DNA of 64,000 bases from positions 1 through 64,000 of the forward strand of contig CALWZA010000016.1 in the NCBI GenBank assembly GCA_944385905.1, in the 5' to 3' direction. The position numbers and the translations under genes are program-made. Source of the stretch: an uncultured Clostridia bacterium. Lineage in GTDB: Bacteria > Bacillota > Clostridia > Oscillospirales > Ruminococcaceae. This document shows positions 1-9,138 of the stretch, piece by piece (position 1 is the first letter of the stretch; every line of letters begins with the position of its first letter). The notes under the pieces are model-generated. The model worked only from the letters and a program-made list of their open reading frames with translations. It did no database searches and was not told where the DNA came from.

Positions 1-44
1 CTAGCGTGACAGGCTAGCGTTCTAACCAACTGAACTACTCGGCC
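1..44 (-). tRNA. tRNA-Asp (GTC), 5' part only
   Basis: The reverse complement starts with a 7-base acceptor strand followed by TA, a D-stem GTTC/GAAC and an anticodon arm whose loop CTGTCAC carries anticodon GTC. The T-arm and 3' acceptor lie beyond the left edge of the window. It follows tRNA-Val after 6 bases and probably shares its promoter. Confidence 0.9.
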
Positions 45-50
45 AAAAAT

Positions 51-127
51 TGGTGGGAACAATAGGGCTCGAACCTATGACCCTCTGCTTGTAAGGCAGA
101 TGCTCTCCCAGCTGAGCTATGCTCCCA
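51..127 (-). tRNA. tRNA-Val (TAC)
   Basis: A full cloverleaf can be drawn on the minus strand: acceptor TGGGAGC pairs with GTTCCCA (one G-T wobble), the anticodon loop CTTACAA gives anticodon TAC, the T-loop is TTCGAGC, and CCA is encoded at 51-53. It is the first of two tandem tRNAs read from the promoter at 155-183. Confidence 0.95.
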
Positions 128-154
128 TTGCCGTTTTATCAAGCGGCGTGTTTG

Positions 155-183
155 ATTATACTATAATTTCAAGCTCTTGTCAA
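155..183 (-). promoter_or_regulatory. Sigma-A promoter of the tRNA-Val/tRNA-Asp pair
   Basis: On the minus strand TTGACA (178-183) and TATAAT (155-160) are both perfect consensus hexamers separated by exactly 17 bases. The predicted transcription start lies about 20 bases before the tRNA-Val 5' end. The stretch 184-335 upstream holds nothing I can recognise. Confidence 0.85.
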
Positions 184-335
184 GATGTTTTCCCTAATTT
201 TTTATCTTTAATTTATATGTTTGCCTAAACTGTACATATTGCCGCGCTTTCTGCACAAGTATATTATATTTAATCCCGGCTTTAATTATTACCTTTCAGT
301 TGCCGTTTTATTAATACCCTTTACTTAAATTTGTC

Positions 336-364
336 TTGACAACAAAGGGGTATGAGTGTACAAT
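336..364 (+). promoter_or_regulatory. Sigma-A promoter of mgtE
   Basis: TTGACA (336-341), a 17-base spacer and TACAAT (359-364). The predicted transcript starts near 371, which leaves a leader of about 230 bases before the mgtE start codon. Confidence 0.8.
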
Positions 365-370
365 ACATAA

Positions 371-602
371 GGATATACTGATTTTTCAGTAACCGTTACT
401 CAGCTTGAAAGAGGTGAAAAAAGTGGACGCAAGCAGTACCTGCGGCATAAAACCACGAGGGACTTTTTTGACAAACCGGGCTTTGCGCCCGCTTTATCGG
501 TTTAAGGCTTGATTAAAGTTGTTATCAAAGTTTCAATGCCTAAGCCGGCTCTCGTTTTGGTTTTGTGCCATCCGATTAAAATTTACATAGGGGTGGTATC
601 AG
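371..602 (+). ncRNA. Long structured 5' leader of mgtE, possible riboswitch
   Basis: About 230 untranslated bases lie between a consensus promoter and mgtE. The leader can form several helices: GCTTG/CAAGC around 413-440, GTGG/CCAC around 430-460, a GC-rich hairpin near 475-505 (AACCG...CGGTT enclosing GGGC/GCCC), and a TTGAT/ATCAA hairpin near 512-530. Mg2+ transporter genes of Firmicutes are often controlled by leader RNAs. I could not match this sequence to the M-box (ykoK) consensus: its conserved GGTGAGGCTCC and CTGCTGCCC blocks are absent. The GTGGACGCAAGC stretch is vaguely like part of the c-di-GMP-I class, but the rest of that consensus is not visible. A regulatory RNA is an inference from length, position and folding. 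Confidence 0.4.
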
Positions 603-1970
603 ATGGAACGTCAAACTGTTTATGACATTACTATCAAGCTTCTTGAAGCCAGAAAGTTTCAGGAACTTAAAGCTATTTTGCAGGAAATGAATCCTGCTGA
701 CATCGCCGGTATCTTTGAGGAGGCCGAGGAAAAAGATATTCTTTTGCTGTACAGGCTTCTCCCGAAAGAACTCGCGAGCGAAACCTTTGCTTATATTGAC
801 TCCGAACAGCAGGAAAAACTGATCATGGCATTTTCCGATAAGGAAATCCGCGATGTTTTGGACGAGCTTTTTCTTGACGATACTGTCGCTATTATCGAGG
901 AAATGCCCGCGAATGTCGTCAGCCGGATTTTGAGAAATGCCGATTCGGAGACGCGCGACAAAATTAACGAGCTTCTGCACTATCCAAAGGACAGCGCAGG
1001 AAGCATTATGACTCCGGAATACGTTTATCTTGACAAAGGGATGACCGTCAAGCAGTCGTTTGAGAAAATACGCAAGGTCGGAGTTGTCAAGGAAACGATT
1101 TATACCTGTTATGTCACCGAGCAGCGCAAGCTTGTGGGAGTTGTTTCTATTCTCGACCTTTTAACGGCTGACCCGGAAACTCATATCGCTGACATAATGG
1201 AGACAAATGTTATTTCTGTCGGCACCCACGAGGACAAAGAAACCGTCGCGGCTCTTTTTTCAAAATACGACATGCTCGCGATACCCGTTGTTGACGGAGA
1301 AAACCGAATTGTCGGTATCGTTACGGTTGACGACGCTATCGACGTTATGCAGGAAGAAACAACTGAGGACATTGAAAAAATGGCTGCTCTCGTTCCTTCA
1401 GACAAGCCGTATTTCCGCACAGGCATTTTTGAGACTTTTAAAAAGCGAATCCCCTGGCTTATGCTTTTGATGATTTCCGCAACTTTTACCGGAATAATCA
1501 TCACAAGCTTTGAGGAAAAGCTCTCTTCAATGGTTGTTCTTACCGCTTTTATACCCATGCTTATGGACACCGGAGGAAACGCCGGCAGTCAGGCGTCGGT
1601 TACAGTGATCCGAGGCTTGTCAGTCGGAGATATACGCATAAAGGATATTTTCCGCATTCTTTGGAAAGAGTTTAGGGTTTCAATCCTCTGCGGAGTTGCT
1701 TTGGCAGCGGCTAATATTGTAAAAATGCTGCTGGTTGACAGACTTCTGCTTAACAACTCCGACGTAACTGCTACTGTCGCTGTGGTTGTTTCTCTCACTC
1801 TTGTGGTTGCTGTTTTCGCGGCAAAGCTTATCGGCTGCACGCTGCCTATACTCGCAAAGAAAATCGGTTTTGATCCCGCCGTCATGGCAAGCCCGTTTAT
1901 CACAACTCTCGTTGACGCACTTTCTCTTATCGCATATTTTCAGATAGCGTCGGCTTTTCTTATTGTATAA
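603..1970 (+). CDS. mgtE: Magnesium transporter MgtE
   Basis: Predicted 455-residue MgtE-type divalent cation channel that imports Mg2+ across the cytoplasmic membrane as a homodimer. The layout is that of the family: a helical N-domain over roughly the first 125 residues, a pair of CBS domains at about 135-255, and a C-terminal part with five hydrophobic segments. The signature PMLMDTGGNAGSQAS lies near residue 320, and acidic residues typical of the Mg2+-sensing interface occur in the N and CBS parts. The start is supported by GGGGTGG just upstream. Length is normal for the family. It is the first gene of a run with the flavodiiron gene 23 bases downstream, and it is preceded by an unusually long leader RNA that may sense the metal. 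Confidence 0.95.
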   Translation: MERQTVYDITIKLLEARKFQELKAILQEMNPADIAGIFEEAEEKDILLLYRLLPKELASETFAYIDSEQQEKLIMAFSDKEIRDVLDELFLDDTVAIIEEMPANVVSRILRNADSETRDKINELLHYPKDSAGSIMTPEYVYLDKGMTVKQSFEKIRKVGVVKETIYTCYVTEQRKLVGVVSILDLLTADPETHIADIMETNVISVGTHEDKETVAALFSKYDMLAIPVVDGENRIVGIVTVDDAIDVMQEETTEDIEKMAALVPSDKPYFRTGIFETFKKRIPWLMLLMISATFTGIIITSFEEKLSSMVVLTAFIPMLMDTGGNAGSQASVTVIRGLSVGDIRIKDIFRILWKEFRVSILCGVALAAANIVKMLLVDRLLLNNSDVTATVAVVVSLTLVVAVFAAKLIGCTLPILAKKIGFDPAVMASPFITTLVDALSLIAYFQIASAFLIV

Positions 1971-1993
1971 GCTTTACAGAAAGGAAAATTACA

Positions 1994-3199
1994 ATGCACA
2001 ATACAAGAAAAATAACCTCAGATATGTACTGGGTCGGAGGAAACGACCGCAGAATTCCTCTTTTTGAGAATATCTACCCTGTTTCCGAGGGGGTTTCATA
2101 TAATTCCTATCTTGTCATAGACGAAAAAACCGTGCTTCTTGACACTGTCGACAAGGCGGTTGCCGATGTGTTTTTTGAAAACGTCGCTCATGTTCTCAAC
2201 GGCAGACCGCTTGATTATGTTATAGTAAATCACATGGAGCCCGACCACTGCGCTACTTTGGCTGACCTTGTTATGCGGTATCCCGACGTCAAAATCGTGG
2301 GCAACGTTAAAACATTCGCTCTTATAAGTCAGTTTTTCGGCTTTGACACCGACTCAAGAGCTGTAGTTGTTAAAGAAGGCGATACTCTTGAAACAGGCAG
2401 ACATACCTTTACTTTTATTATGGCTCCTATGGTTCACTGGCCTGAGGCTATGGTTACTTACGACATGACCGACAAGGTTCTTTATTCGGCTGACGCTTTC
2501 GGCTCGTTCGGAGCTGTAAACGGCAACATTTTTGCAGATGAAGTGGATTTTGAGCACGAAAAGCTTGCTGAGGCAAGGCGCTATTACACAAATATCGTAG
2601 GCAAATACGGCGCTTCGGTCAATACTCTTTTGAAAAAAGCTTCAGGCGTTGAAATCAAATACATCTGCCCTCTGCACGGTCTTATCTGGAGAGAAAATAT
2701 CGGCTGGTTTGTTGACAAATACCTAAAGTGGGCAAGCTATGAGCCTGAGGACGACGGCGTTTTGATTGTTTACGGCTCGATATACGGAAACACCGCCAAC
2801 GCCGCTGAGATAACGGCTTCAAAGCTCGCCGAAAAGGGCGTTAAAAATATCGCTGTATATGACGCGTCGGTTACTCATCCGTCGGTAATAGTTTCCGAGG
2901 CATTCAGATTCAGCCGCATAGTTTTTGCGTCCTCGACATATAACGCAGGCATCTTTACTCCGATGGAAACAGTTTTGCTCGATTTGAAAGCTCACGCTCT
3001 TAAAAACAGAACCGTTGCGGTAATCGAAAACGGCTCGTGGGCTATCTCGGCAGGAAAACTGATGAAGGAAATTCTTTCATCAATGCAGGGATTCAACATT
3101 GTTGAGCCGCAGGTTACTTTAAAGTCTACACTTAAAGACAGCCAGCTTGACGAGCTTGAGGCTCTCTGCTGTGCGCTTATGGGCAGCGATGCAGTATAA
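1994..3199 (+). CDS. fprA: Flavodiiron protein (FprA family A-type flavoprotein)
   Basis: Cytoplasmic 401-residue flavodiiron protein, a family that reduces O2 to water or NO to N2O in anaerobes. The N-terminal beta-lactamase-like domain shows the di-iron ligand series: HMEPDH, then the His of MVHWPEAM, the Asp of YSADAFGS and the His of CPLHGL. The C-terminal flavodoxin domain (from about residue 255) begins with the FMN-binding loop YGSIYGNTANAAE. There is no extra rubredoxin or flavin reductase domain, so an outside electron donor is needed. AAAGGAA upstream supports the start. Its 3' end overlaps the next gene. A role in oxygen protection fits an obligate anaerobe; whether O2 or NO is the main substrate cannot be read from the sequence. 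Confidence 0.93.
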   Translation: MHNTRKITSDMYWVGGNDRRIPLFENIYPVSEGVSYNSYLVIDEKTVLLDTVDKAVADVFFENVAHVLNGRPLDYVIVNHMEPDHCATLADLVMRYPDVKIVGNVKTFALISQFFGFDTDSRAVVVKEGDTLETGRHTFTFIMAPMVHWPEAMVTYDMTDKVLYSADAFGSFGAVNGNIFADEVDFEHEKLAEARRYYTNIVGKYGASVNTLLKKASGVEIKYICPLHGLIWRENIGWFVDKYLKWASYEPEDDGVLIVYGSIYGNTANAAEITASKLAEKGVKNIAVYDASVTHPSVIVSEAFRFSRIVFASSTYNAGIFTPMETVLLDLKAHALKNRTVAVIENGSWAISAGKLMKEILSSMQGFNIVEPQVTLKSTLKDSQLDELEALCCALMGSDAV

Positions 3200-3809
3200 A
3201 ACCATTTACGCTCCCTCTCAGGACAGCTTTATTGAAAGAAAATCTGAGTTTATCGGGTATATTGCTCCCGTTAAAACAAACGACGAGGCTGTTGAATTCA
3301 TAAATTCGATAAGAGCCATGCACCGAAAGGCTACTCACTGCGTTTACGCTTATGTTCTGCGTGACGGAAATATCTCGAGATATTCCGACGACGGAGAACC
3401 TCAGGGAACAGCAGGCACTCCCGTTTTGGACGTTATTCTCAAAGAGGGACTGACAGATGTGTGCGTTGTCGCCGTTCGGTATTTCGGAGGAATTTTGCTC
3501 GGCGGAGGAGGACTTGTCAGAGCTTATTCCCACACAGCGAAAATCGCCGTTGACTCGGCTGAAATAATGCTTATGTGCCAGTGCTCTGAAGTCACCGTTG
3601 TGTGCGATTACAGCCTTTATGGGAAAATAAGCTATTTGCTGCCCGAATTTGAGGTTAAAATGCTTGAAAGCAGCTTTTCGGACAGCGTTTGCCTGAAAAT
3701 GCTTGTGAAGTCGGAAAAAATCAATCCGCTTACCGAAAAGCTCACCGACGCCGCAAACGGACGTATAAGCATTGATATTTCCGATACTATTTACGCTGAT
3801 TTCGCTTGA
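3189..3809 (+). CDS. yigZ: YigZ/IMPACT family protein
   Basis: A 206-residue protein of the YigZ/IMPACT family (UPF0029), probably RNA- or ribosome-associated; its precise reaction is not established. Family signatures are DDGEPQGTAGTPVL and VRYFGGILLGGGGLVRAY in the N-terminal domain, followed by the DUF1949-like C-terminal domain. An open frame extends back to 3147, but the family N-terminus (MQYKTIY, then SFIERKSEFIG) fits the ATG at 3189, which overlaps the end of the flavodiiron gene by 11 bases. That overlap suggests translational coupling. Confidence 0.88.
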   Translation: MQYKTIYAPSQDSFIERKSEFIGYIAPVKTNDEAVEFINSIRAMHRKATHCVYAYVLRDGNISRYSDDGEPQGTAGTPVLDVILKEGLTDVCVVAVRYFGGILLGGGGLVRAYSHTAKIAVDSAEIMLMCQCSEVTVVCDYSLYGKISYLLPEFEVKMLESSFSDSVCLKMLVKSEKINPLTEKLTDAANGRISIDISDTIYADFA

Positions 3810-3826
3810 ATTTTGTGCATGTATAC

Positions 3827-3870
3827 AAATCTCTTTTATTTTGTCAAAAAATAAAGGAGATTTTTGTTTT
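3827..3870 (+). terminator. Rho-independent terminator after yigZ
   Basis: An AT-rich inverted repeat (AAATCTC with GAGATTT, extended by TTTAT/ATAAA) is followed by TTTTTGTTTT. It ends the mgtE-flavodiiron-yigZ unit before the dGTPase gene. Confidence 0.7.
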
Positions 3871-3945
3871 GAAAACGTATATAGTAGAAAAAGCAAACAA
3901 AAATATATGTCTGTCTAATTAAAAACGAACAGGAGTATAAGCATT

Positions 3946-4947
3946 ATGACGTTTTGCCCGAGAATTACCGCTGAAGAAATTGAGTGTAAAACTCTTTGCG
4001 AACACGCCTGTCTCTCAAAGGACACTCGGGGCAGGCAGAAACGAGAGCCTAAATGCCCGATTAGGACAGACTTCGCGAGAGATAAAGACAGAATCATTCA
4101 TTCAAACGCATTTACAAGGTTAAAACGCAAAACTCAGGTGTTTTTAAGCCCCGCCGGAGACCACTACCGCACCAGACTTACCCATACACTGGAAGTAAGC
4201 CAAATAGCAAGGACAATCGCAAGGGCGATGAGGCTCAACGAGGATTTGACCGAGGCAATCGCTCTCGGACACGACCTCGGACACACGCCTTTCGGCCATG
4301 CCGGAGAAGCTATTTTGAATGAAATTTGTCCTTTCGGATTTCACCACTATGAGCAGGGGCTTCGGGTTGTGGATTTCATTGAAAAGGACGGAAAGGGCCT
4401 GAATCTCACTTTTGAAGTCAGGGACGGAATTTTAAAGCATACAAACGATATTGCTCTTACAAAGGAAGGATATATCGTAAGGCTTGCGGACGTTATCGCA
4501 TACATAAACCACGACATTGAAGACGCTATTAGAGGCGGAATTATAAGTGCGGACGACCTTCCGCAGTGCGCCACAAAAGTTTTGGGCAGGACAAAATCGG
4601 AAAGAATTACCACGCTTGTAACTTCAATCATACGAAACGGCACCGATAACATACGCTTTGACGACGACGTTAAAAAGGCTCAGGACGTGCTTCACTCATA
4701 CATGTTCGACGCCGTATATAAAAACCCGAAATGCAAGTCCGAGGAATCAAAGGCAAAGCTTATGATTGAAAAGCTTTACCGCTATTTCTGCGAGTCGCCC
4801 GAAAAGCTGCCCGACGAGTTTAAAAATCTTGCCGGAAGGTTTGGAAAAGAACGTGCGGTCTGCGACTATATAGCCTGCATGACCGATAATTTCGCAACGG
4901 ATTTGTTTATCGGACTTTTCGTCCCCAAGGGCTGGGACAAATACTGA
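3946..4947 (+). CDS. dgt: Deoxyguanosinetriphosphate triphosphohydrolase-like protein
   Basis: A 333-residue HD-domain hydrolase of the dGTPase family, which releases triphosphate from dNTPs and helps balance nucleotide pools. The metal-binding series is visible: RLTHTLEVSQ (first His), GHDLGHTPFGHAGE (HD pair plus His) and VRLADVIAYINHDIEDA (late Asp). Its length matches the shorter clostridial dGTPases rather than the roughly 500-residue E. coli enzyme. It has its own intergenic region upstream and is followed after 34 bases by dnaG and then rpoD, the macromolecular-synthesis arrangement with dgt in front that is common in Clostridia. Confidence 0.9.
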   Translation: MTFCPRITAEEIECKTLCEHACLSKDTRGRQKREPKCPIRTDFARDKDRIIHSNAFTRLKRKTQVFLSPAGDHYRTRLTHTLEVSQIARTIARAMRLNEDLTEAIALGHDLGHTPFGHAGEAILNEICPFGFHHYEQGLRVVDFIEKDGKGLNLTFEVRDGILKHTNDIALTKEGYIVRLADVIAYINHDIEDAIRGGIISADDLPQCATKVLGRTKSERITTLVTSIIRNGTDNIRFDDDVKKAQDVLHSYMFDAVYKNPKCKSEESKAKLMIEKLYRYFCESPEKLPDEFKNLAGRFGKERAVCDYIACMTDNFATDLFIGLFVPKGWDKY

Positions 4948-4981
4948 CCCGAAAAATATTTTAAGCAAGGAGATGATACAT

Positions 4982-6754
4982 ATGCCGCTTCCTTCCGATT
5001 TTTTGGACAGGCTTAAATCCGCAAACCGAATCGACGACGTGATGTCAGGCTATGTTCATCTCAAGCGCACCGGCAGAAACTATAAATGCTTGTGTCCGTT
5101 TCACTCTGAGAAAACACCGTCCTGCGTTGTTTACATGGACAGCGACGAGCATTTTCACTGCTTCGGCTGCGGCGCCGGCGGAGACGTTATCACTTTCATA
5201 ATGAAAATCGAGAATCTCGATTATTACGAGGCTGTTAAGTTTCTCGCTCAGCGCGGGGGCATTGAAATGCCTGTGGAAAACCAGCTCGACGACAGGGCTG
5301 CAAAGTTTAAAAACAGGCTTTATGAGATTAACAAGGCAGCGGCAAGGTTCTTTTACTCATGTCTCAAAACAGAAGACGGGCGTGAGGCTCTCTCCTATCT
5401 GATTCAAAAGCGCCGCCTTGCTCCCGAAACAATAAAAAAATTCGGCTTGGGCGCCGCCCCGAACAAATGGACTGCTCTTAAAAATCACATGCTCGCCGAG
5501 GGCTTCAGCGAGAAGGAACTTTTAGACGCTTCCCTGCTCTCTCAAAAAAACGGCAGGACTTTTGATTTTTTTGTAAACAGAGTTATTTTCCCGATTTTCG
5601 ATTTGAGAGGGAACGTCATAGCTTTCAGCGGAAGAACGCTTGACCCTAAGTCTCAGGGAATGAAATATTTAAACACAAGAGAAACCCCTCTTTATAAAAA
5701 AAGCCGCACTCTTTTCGCTATGAATTTCGCCAAAAACAGCGCGATTAAATCAAAACAGCTTATCCTGTGTGAGGGCAACGTTGACGTTATCACTCTTCAT
5801 CAGGCGGGCTTTGACACAGCTGTCGCAACCTGCGGCACAGCTATAACTCCCGAACACGCAAGACTTATGGTTCAATACTGCGACGAGGTTTTTGTCTGCT
5901 ATGACGCTGACGGCGCAGGTCAAAAAGCAACGCAGGCGGCGATAGATATTCTCTCTGCGGCAGGGCTCAAGGCAAAGGTTGTGAAGATAGGCGGAGAAAA
6001 CGTAAAGGATGTTGACGACTACATCAACATCTACGGCGCACAAAGGTTTTCCGCACTTTTGAGCAATTCCGAAGGCGCTGTCATGTTTGAGCTGAACAAA
6101 TGCAAAACCGGTCTTGACCTTGAAACCGATACCGGAAAAGTCGAATATCTAAAACGCGCGTCCGAGATTTTAGCAAAAATCGAAAACAACGCTGAGCGTG
6201 ACGTTTATATTTCAAGAGTTGCAAACGAGCAAAAAATCGCAAAAACCGCTCTCGAAAGCGACGTGTCGGCGATTATGACGAAAAAGCGGCGCTCCGATAA
6301 AAAAAAGGAATGGAAGCAAATCATATCGCCCTACAAAAAGAAAGACGATATCAACCCTGAAGCCTTACTTCACCCTAAAGAGGCTAAAGCTGAAGAGGGC
6401 ATTATTGCCTATCTTTTATCAAATCCCGAAAAGCTTGAGGATATACTCTCATCCGCTCCGACCGGCATTTTTATAACCCCTTTTAACAGGCGGGTTTACT
6501 CCGCGGCGGCAGAATATCTTAAAAACGGAGCTGAATGCTCGATTTCAATGTTCGGAAGTGAATTTTCGGCAGATGAAATGGGCAAAATATCTGAAATTAT
6601 AACCAATATGAGAGAAATCCCGGTCGACGCGGCGGCTTTTTGCGATTATGTGAGCGTTTTGTCAGATTATCGCCCTGATTCAAACAAGCCGGCTTCGGAA
6701 ATGTCTGACGATGAATTTGCTGCTTTTTTTGAAAATCTGAAAAACAAAAAGTAA
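4982..6754 (+). CDS. dnaG: DNA primase DnaG
   Basis: A 590-residue primase that makes RNA primers at the replication fork. The N-terminal CHC2 zinc finger is intact ([11 protein letters not shown], then [11 protein letters not shown]). The central TOPRIM core shows [16 protein letters not shown] and the acidic motif [11 protein letters not shown]. The C-terminal DnaB-binding region is short and divergent. An ATG at 4973 abuts the Shine-Dalgarno AAGGAG directly, so the ATG at 4982, 9 bases downstream of it, is the better start. rpoD follows 46 bases later. Confidence 0.96.
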   Translation: MPLPSDFLDRLKSANRIDDVMSGYVHLKRTGRNYKCLCPFHSEKTPSCVVYMDSDEHFHCFGCGAGGDVITFIMKIENLDYYEAVKFLAQRGGIEMPVENQLDDRAAKFKNRLYEINKAAARFFYSCLKTEDGREALSYLIQKRRLAPETIKKFGLGAAPNKWTALKNHMLAEGFSEKELLDASLLSQKNGRTFDFFVNRVIFPIFDLRGNVIAFSGRTLDPKSQGMKYLNTRETPLYKKSRTLFAMNFAKNSAIKSKQLILCEGNVDVITLHQAGFDTAVATCGTAITPEHARLMVQYCDEVFVCYDADGAGQKATQAAIDILSAAGLKAKVVKIGGENVKDVDDYINIYGAQRFSALLSNSEGAVMFELNKCKTGLDLETDTGKVEYLKRASEILAKIENNAERDVYISRVANEQKIAKTALESDVSAIMTKKRRSDKKKEWKQIISPYKKKDDINPEALLHPKEAKAEEGIIAYLLSNPEKLEDILSSAPTGIFITPFNRRVYSAAAEYLKNGAECSISMFGSEFSADEMGKISEIITNMREIPVDAAAFCDYVSVLSDYRPDSNKPASEMSDDEFAAFFENLKNKK

Positions 6755-6800
6755 AACACAGTATTTTGACATATACTATTTTACGAATGGAGAAATGATT

Positions 6801-7892
6801 ATGAGCCTTAATGAAAAGAAAACTATCGAAAGCCTTATGGAACACGGAAAGGCAAGCGGTAAGCTTACCACAAAGGAAATTACCGACGCTTTGGAAGAAC
6901 TTGATTTTGACGTTGAACAGATGGACAATTTCTATGACAGCTGCGCAAACAGCAATATTGAGATTATCGACGACATCACTCCGGATGATAACCTTAACAT
7001 GATCGGAGTGGACGACGTCTCTGAAGATGATCTCGATCTTGCCCTTTCAACCGACGGTATCGCTATCGACGACCCTGTAAAGATTTATCTTAAGGAAATA
7101 GGCAGAGTCACTCTTTTGTCTCCCGAAGAGGAAATTGAACTTTCACAGCGTATGGCAAAAGGCGATCCGGAGGCGAAAAAACGGCTTGCTGAAGCAAATC
7201 TGAGGCTTGTGGTTTCAATTGCTAAAAGGTACGCCGGCAGAGGCGGTATGTCTTTTCTGGATTTGATTCAGGAGGGCAATCTTGGACTCATCAAGGCGGT
7301 TGAGAAATTCGACTATACCAAGGGCTTTAAATTTTCAACATATGCCACATGGTGGATAAGACAGGCTATTACAAGAGCCATTGCCGATCAGGCCAGAACC
7401 ATCCGTATACCCGTTCACATGGTTGAAACAATAACAAAGGTTAAAAAAGTTTCCAGTCAGCTGCTTCATCAAAACGGCCACGATCCAAGTCCTGAGGAAA
7501 TCGCTCAGGCAATAGATATGCCGGTTGAAAGAGTACGTGAAATTATGCGTATTGCACAGGACCCTGTATCACTTGAAACTCCTATCGGCGAGGAGGAGGA
7601 CAGCCATCTGGGCGACTTTATTCCGGACGACGATGCTCCGGCTCCGGCTGAGGCTGCTTCGCTTGTTCTTCTCAAAGAACAGATAAATCAGGTGCTTTCA
7701 ACCCTGACTGACAGAGAAGAAAAAGTTCTGAGACTTCGTTTCGGTCTTGAGGACGGACGCTCGCGCACTCTTGAGGAAGTCGGTCAAATGTTCAACGTTA
7801 CCAGAGAGCGTATCAGACAAATTGAGGCAAAGGCTCTCAGAAAGCTCCGCCATCCCAACAGAAGCAACAAAGTTCGAGACTATCTAGACTGA
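6801..7892 (+). CDS. rpoD: Primary RNA polymerase sigma factor (sigma A)
   Basis: A 363-residue housekeeping sigma factor. A short acidic region 1.1 is followed by region 1.2 ([14 protein letters not shown]), region 2 with [15 protein letters not shown] and [15 protein letters not shown], region 3 (RIPVHMVE onward) and region 4 with [20 protein letters not shown]. The ATG at 6801 sits 8 bases after GGAG; the ATG two codons earlier is only 2 bases from it. It lies downstream of dnaG and is probably cotranscribed with it. The many TTGACA-17-TATAAT promoters in this window match the specificity of this protein. Confidence 0.97.
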   Translation: MSLNEKKTIESLMEHGKASGKLTTKEITDALEELDFDVEQMDNFYDSCANSNIEIIDDITPDDNLNMIGVDDVSEDDLDLALSTDGIAIDDPVKIYLKEIGRVTLLSPEEEIELSQRMAKGDPEAKKRLAEANLRLVVSIAKRYAGRGGMSFLDLIQEGNLGLIKAVEKFDYTKGFKFSTYATWWIRQAITRAIADQARTIRIPVHMVETITKVKKVSSQLLHQNGHDPSPEEIAQAIDMPVERVREIMRIAQDPVSLETPIGEEEDSHLGDFIPDDDAPAPAEAASLVLLKEQINQVLSTLTDREEKVLRLRFGLEDGRSRTLEEVGQMFNVTRERIRQIEAKALRKLRHPNRSNKVRDYLD

Positions 7893-8047
7893 TGTGCCAT
7901 TTGTTTGTCAAGTGGTACATAATTTCATAGCGATTATTGTTTATTTAAGAATATTAATGCGCACTTAATGATTGACTTGCTGACAATTTTATGGTACCTC
8001 TATTGCATCTTTTGATTATCTAATATTTTTTATAATAGCGGCGCTTT

Positions 8048-8409
8048 ATGAATACTTTTCACAATCAAATTCTTAAAGCCGATTACAGCGGTCCTGACAT
8101 TATCCGTGTTGGCTAAAAAACTACATGATAACCTCAACCTTTCAGCTTTCGCCCGGTATGGCGATTCTTAATCAACTGACCTTCGGAAATTGACGGCGAA
8201 CACGTCAATACATTTTAGTACAGCACCGACGGCGGGAAAAATTTCTGTACTTTCGGTGAGAAATATAAGCTCAGGTCGGGAGGATACCGATTTGATTTCA
8301 TAGGAATATACACCTACAACAAAAACGCCGCTGATACAAAAATGACAATTCCGATGAAACATAACCTTACGGTTTTGTTGACATAGACTATTTTAAACTC
8401 AGCTGCTAA
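8048..8409 (+). pseudogene. Remnant of a GH43 beta-xylosidase gene
   Basis: The 7893-8456 gap holds a wrecked coding sequence. From ATG 8048 the reading MNTFHNQILKADYSGPDIIR resembles the N-terminus of GH43 xylosidases (their usual NPIL..DYSDPDVIRVG). It hits a stop at 8114 and continues in another frame with NYMITSTFQLSPGMAILNQ, again a GH43 motif. Then an internal deletion of several hundred codons joins to a C-terminal part: EIDGEHVNTF, stop, STDGGKNF, FGEKYKLRSGGYRFDFIGIY, and after another frameshift GFVDIDYFKLSC and a stop at 8407. The catalytic Asp of the SDPD motif reads Gly. At least two frameshifts, internal stops and the deletion make it non-functional. The family call rests on motif recognition. 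Confidence 0.75.
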
Positions 8410-8413
8410 AAAT

Positions 8414-8447
8414 AAAAGTCTGCGAATTATAATTTCGCAGACTTTTT
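8414..8447. terminator. Bidirectional terminator
   Basis: A perfect 13-base inverted repeat (AAAAGTCTGCGAA / TTCGCAGACTTTT) is flanked by A and T runs. It lies between the GH43 remnant on the plus strand and the cytidylate-kinase-like gene on the minus strand. Confidence 0.85.
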
Positions 8448-8456
8448 TCATGTTAT

Positions 8457-9071
8457 TTAAGAAAACCTTATTTTTAAATACTCTGATATAATATCAACAC
8501 ATTTTTCAAATCCAAGCTGACTGCTGTTTAGACATAAGTCGTAATTTCTGGCGTTGTCCCACTCGTTTCCCGTATGATACTTATAGTAGCTTTCTCTTTC
8601 CCTGTCGGTTTTTTCAATCAGCGCAGACGCCTCGGCGCTGTCCTTTACCGGAAACAGCTCAAGCACTTTGTTTATACAAAAATCCTTATCGGCAAAAACA
8701 AATACCTTTACAACATTGTCTCTATCGCGCAAAACATAGTCGGCAGCACGCCCGATTATGATGCAGCTTTCCTTATCCGCAAGCTCTCGTATTACCTTTG
8801 CCTGAAAATTGAAAAGATTGTCTTCAGATGTAAAGTTTCCGCTGTTAGGAGACGAAATTTCATCGCTTTTGTTTTTATGCTTAAAAATGCTCTTTTTCAC
8901 TTTTTCATCGGAAATTCCGAACAGGCTCTCGCTGATTCCGCTCTCCTCTGAAGCAACCTTAATAAGCTCCTTATCATAGTAGCTTACTCCAAGTTTTTCG
9001 GAGAGCATTTTTCCGATTGTTTTTCCGCCGCTTCCGAATCCCCTCGCAATTGTAATTACATAATTATCCAT
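8457..9071 (-). CDS. Cytidylate kinase-like family protein
   Basis: A 204-residue P-loop protein of the cytidylate kinase-like family (AAA_26), distinct from the true Cmk of this window at 49407-50747. The N-terminus ITIARGFGSGGKTIGKMLSE holds an atypical Walker A loop (GFGSGGKTI). YDKELIK follows, then IIGRAADYVL and the C-terminal DRERESYYKYHTGNEW typical of this clostridial family. The substrate is not known. The gene ends just before a strong terminator and starts 67 bases downstream of livF, so it may be the last gene of the liv transcript. Confidence 0.8.
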   Translation of the reverse strand: MDNYVITIARGFGSGGKTIGKMLSEKLGVSYYDKELIKVASEESGISESLFGISDEKVKKSIFKHKNKSDEISSPNSGNFTSEDNLFNFQAKVIRELADKESCIIIGRAADYVLRDRDNVVKVFVFADKDFCINKVLELFPVKDSAEASALIEKTDRERESYYKYHTGNEWDNARNYDLCLNSSQLGFEKCVDIISEYLKIRFS

Positions 9072-9138
9072 ACAAAGCCTCCTTTCCGCCGATCAACGGC
9101 TGACATAGCTGTTTTGCGAATTTGCAGCTTGATTTGTG

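Noticed and set aside
371..602. M-box (ykoK) or c-di-GMP-I riboswitch
   Set aside because: The M-box conserved blocks are absent, and only a short c-di-GMP-I-like stretch can be seen, so I do not name a class.
3177..3896. 239-codon minus-strand open frame over yigZ
   Set aside because: It lies opposite the well-supported yigZ gene and reads as a low-complexity shadow without any family motif.
7893..7925. Terminator directly after rpoD
   Set aside because: The inverted repeat TGTGCCA/TGGTACA is short and mismatched, and there is no following T run.
8168..8362. 64-codon minus-strand open frame in the rpoD/kinase gap
   Set aside because: The plus strand of the same stretch reads as the C-terminus of a GH43 enzyme, so the minus frame is a shadow of a pseudogene.
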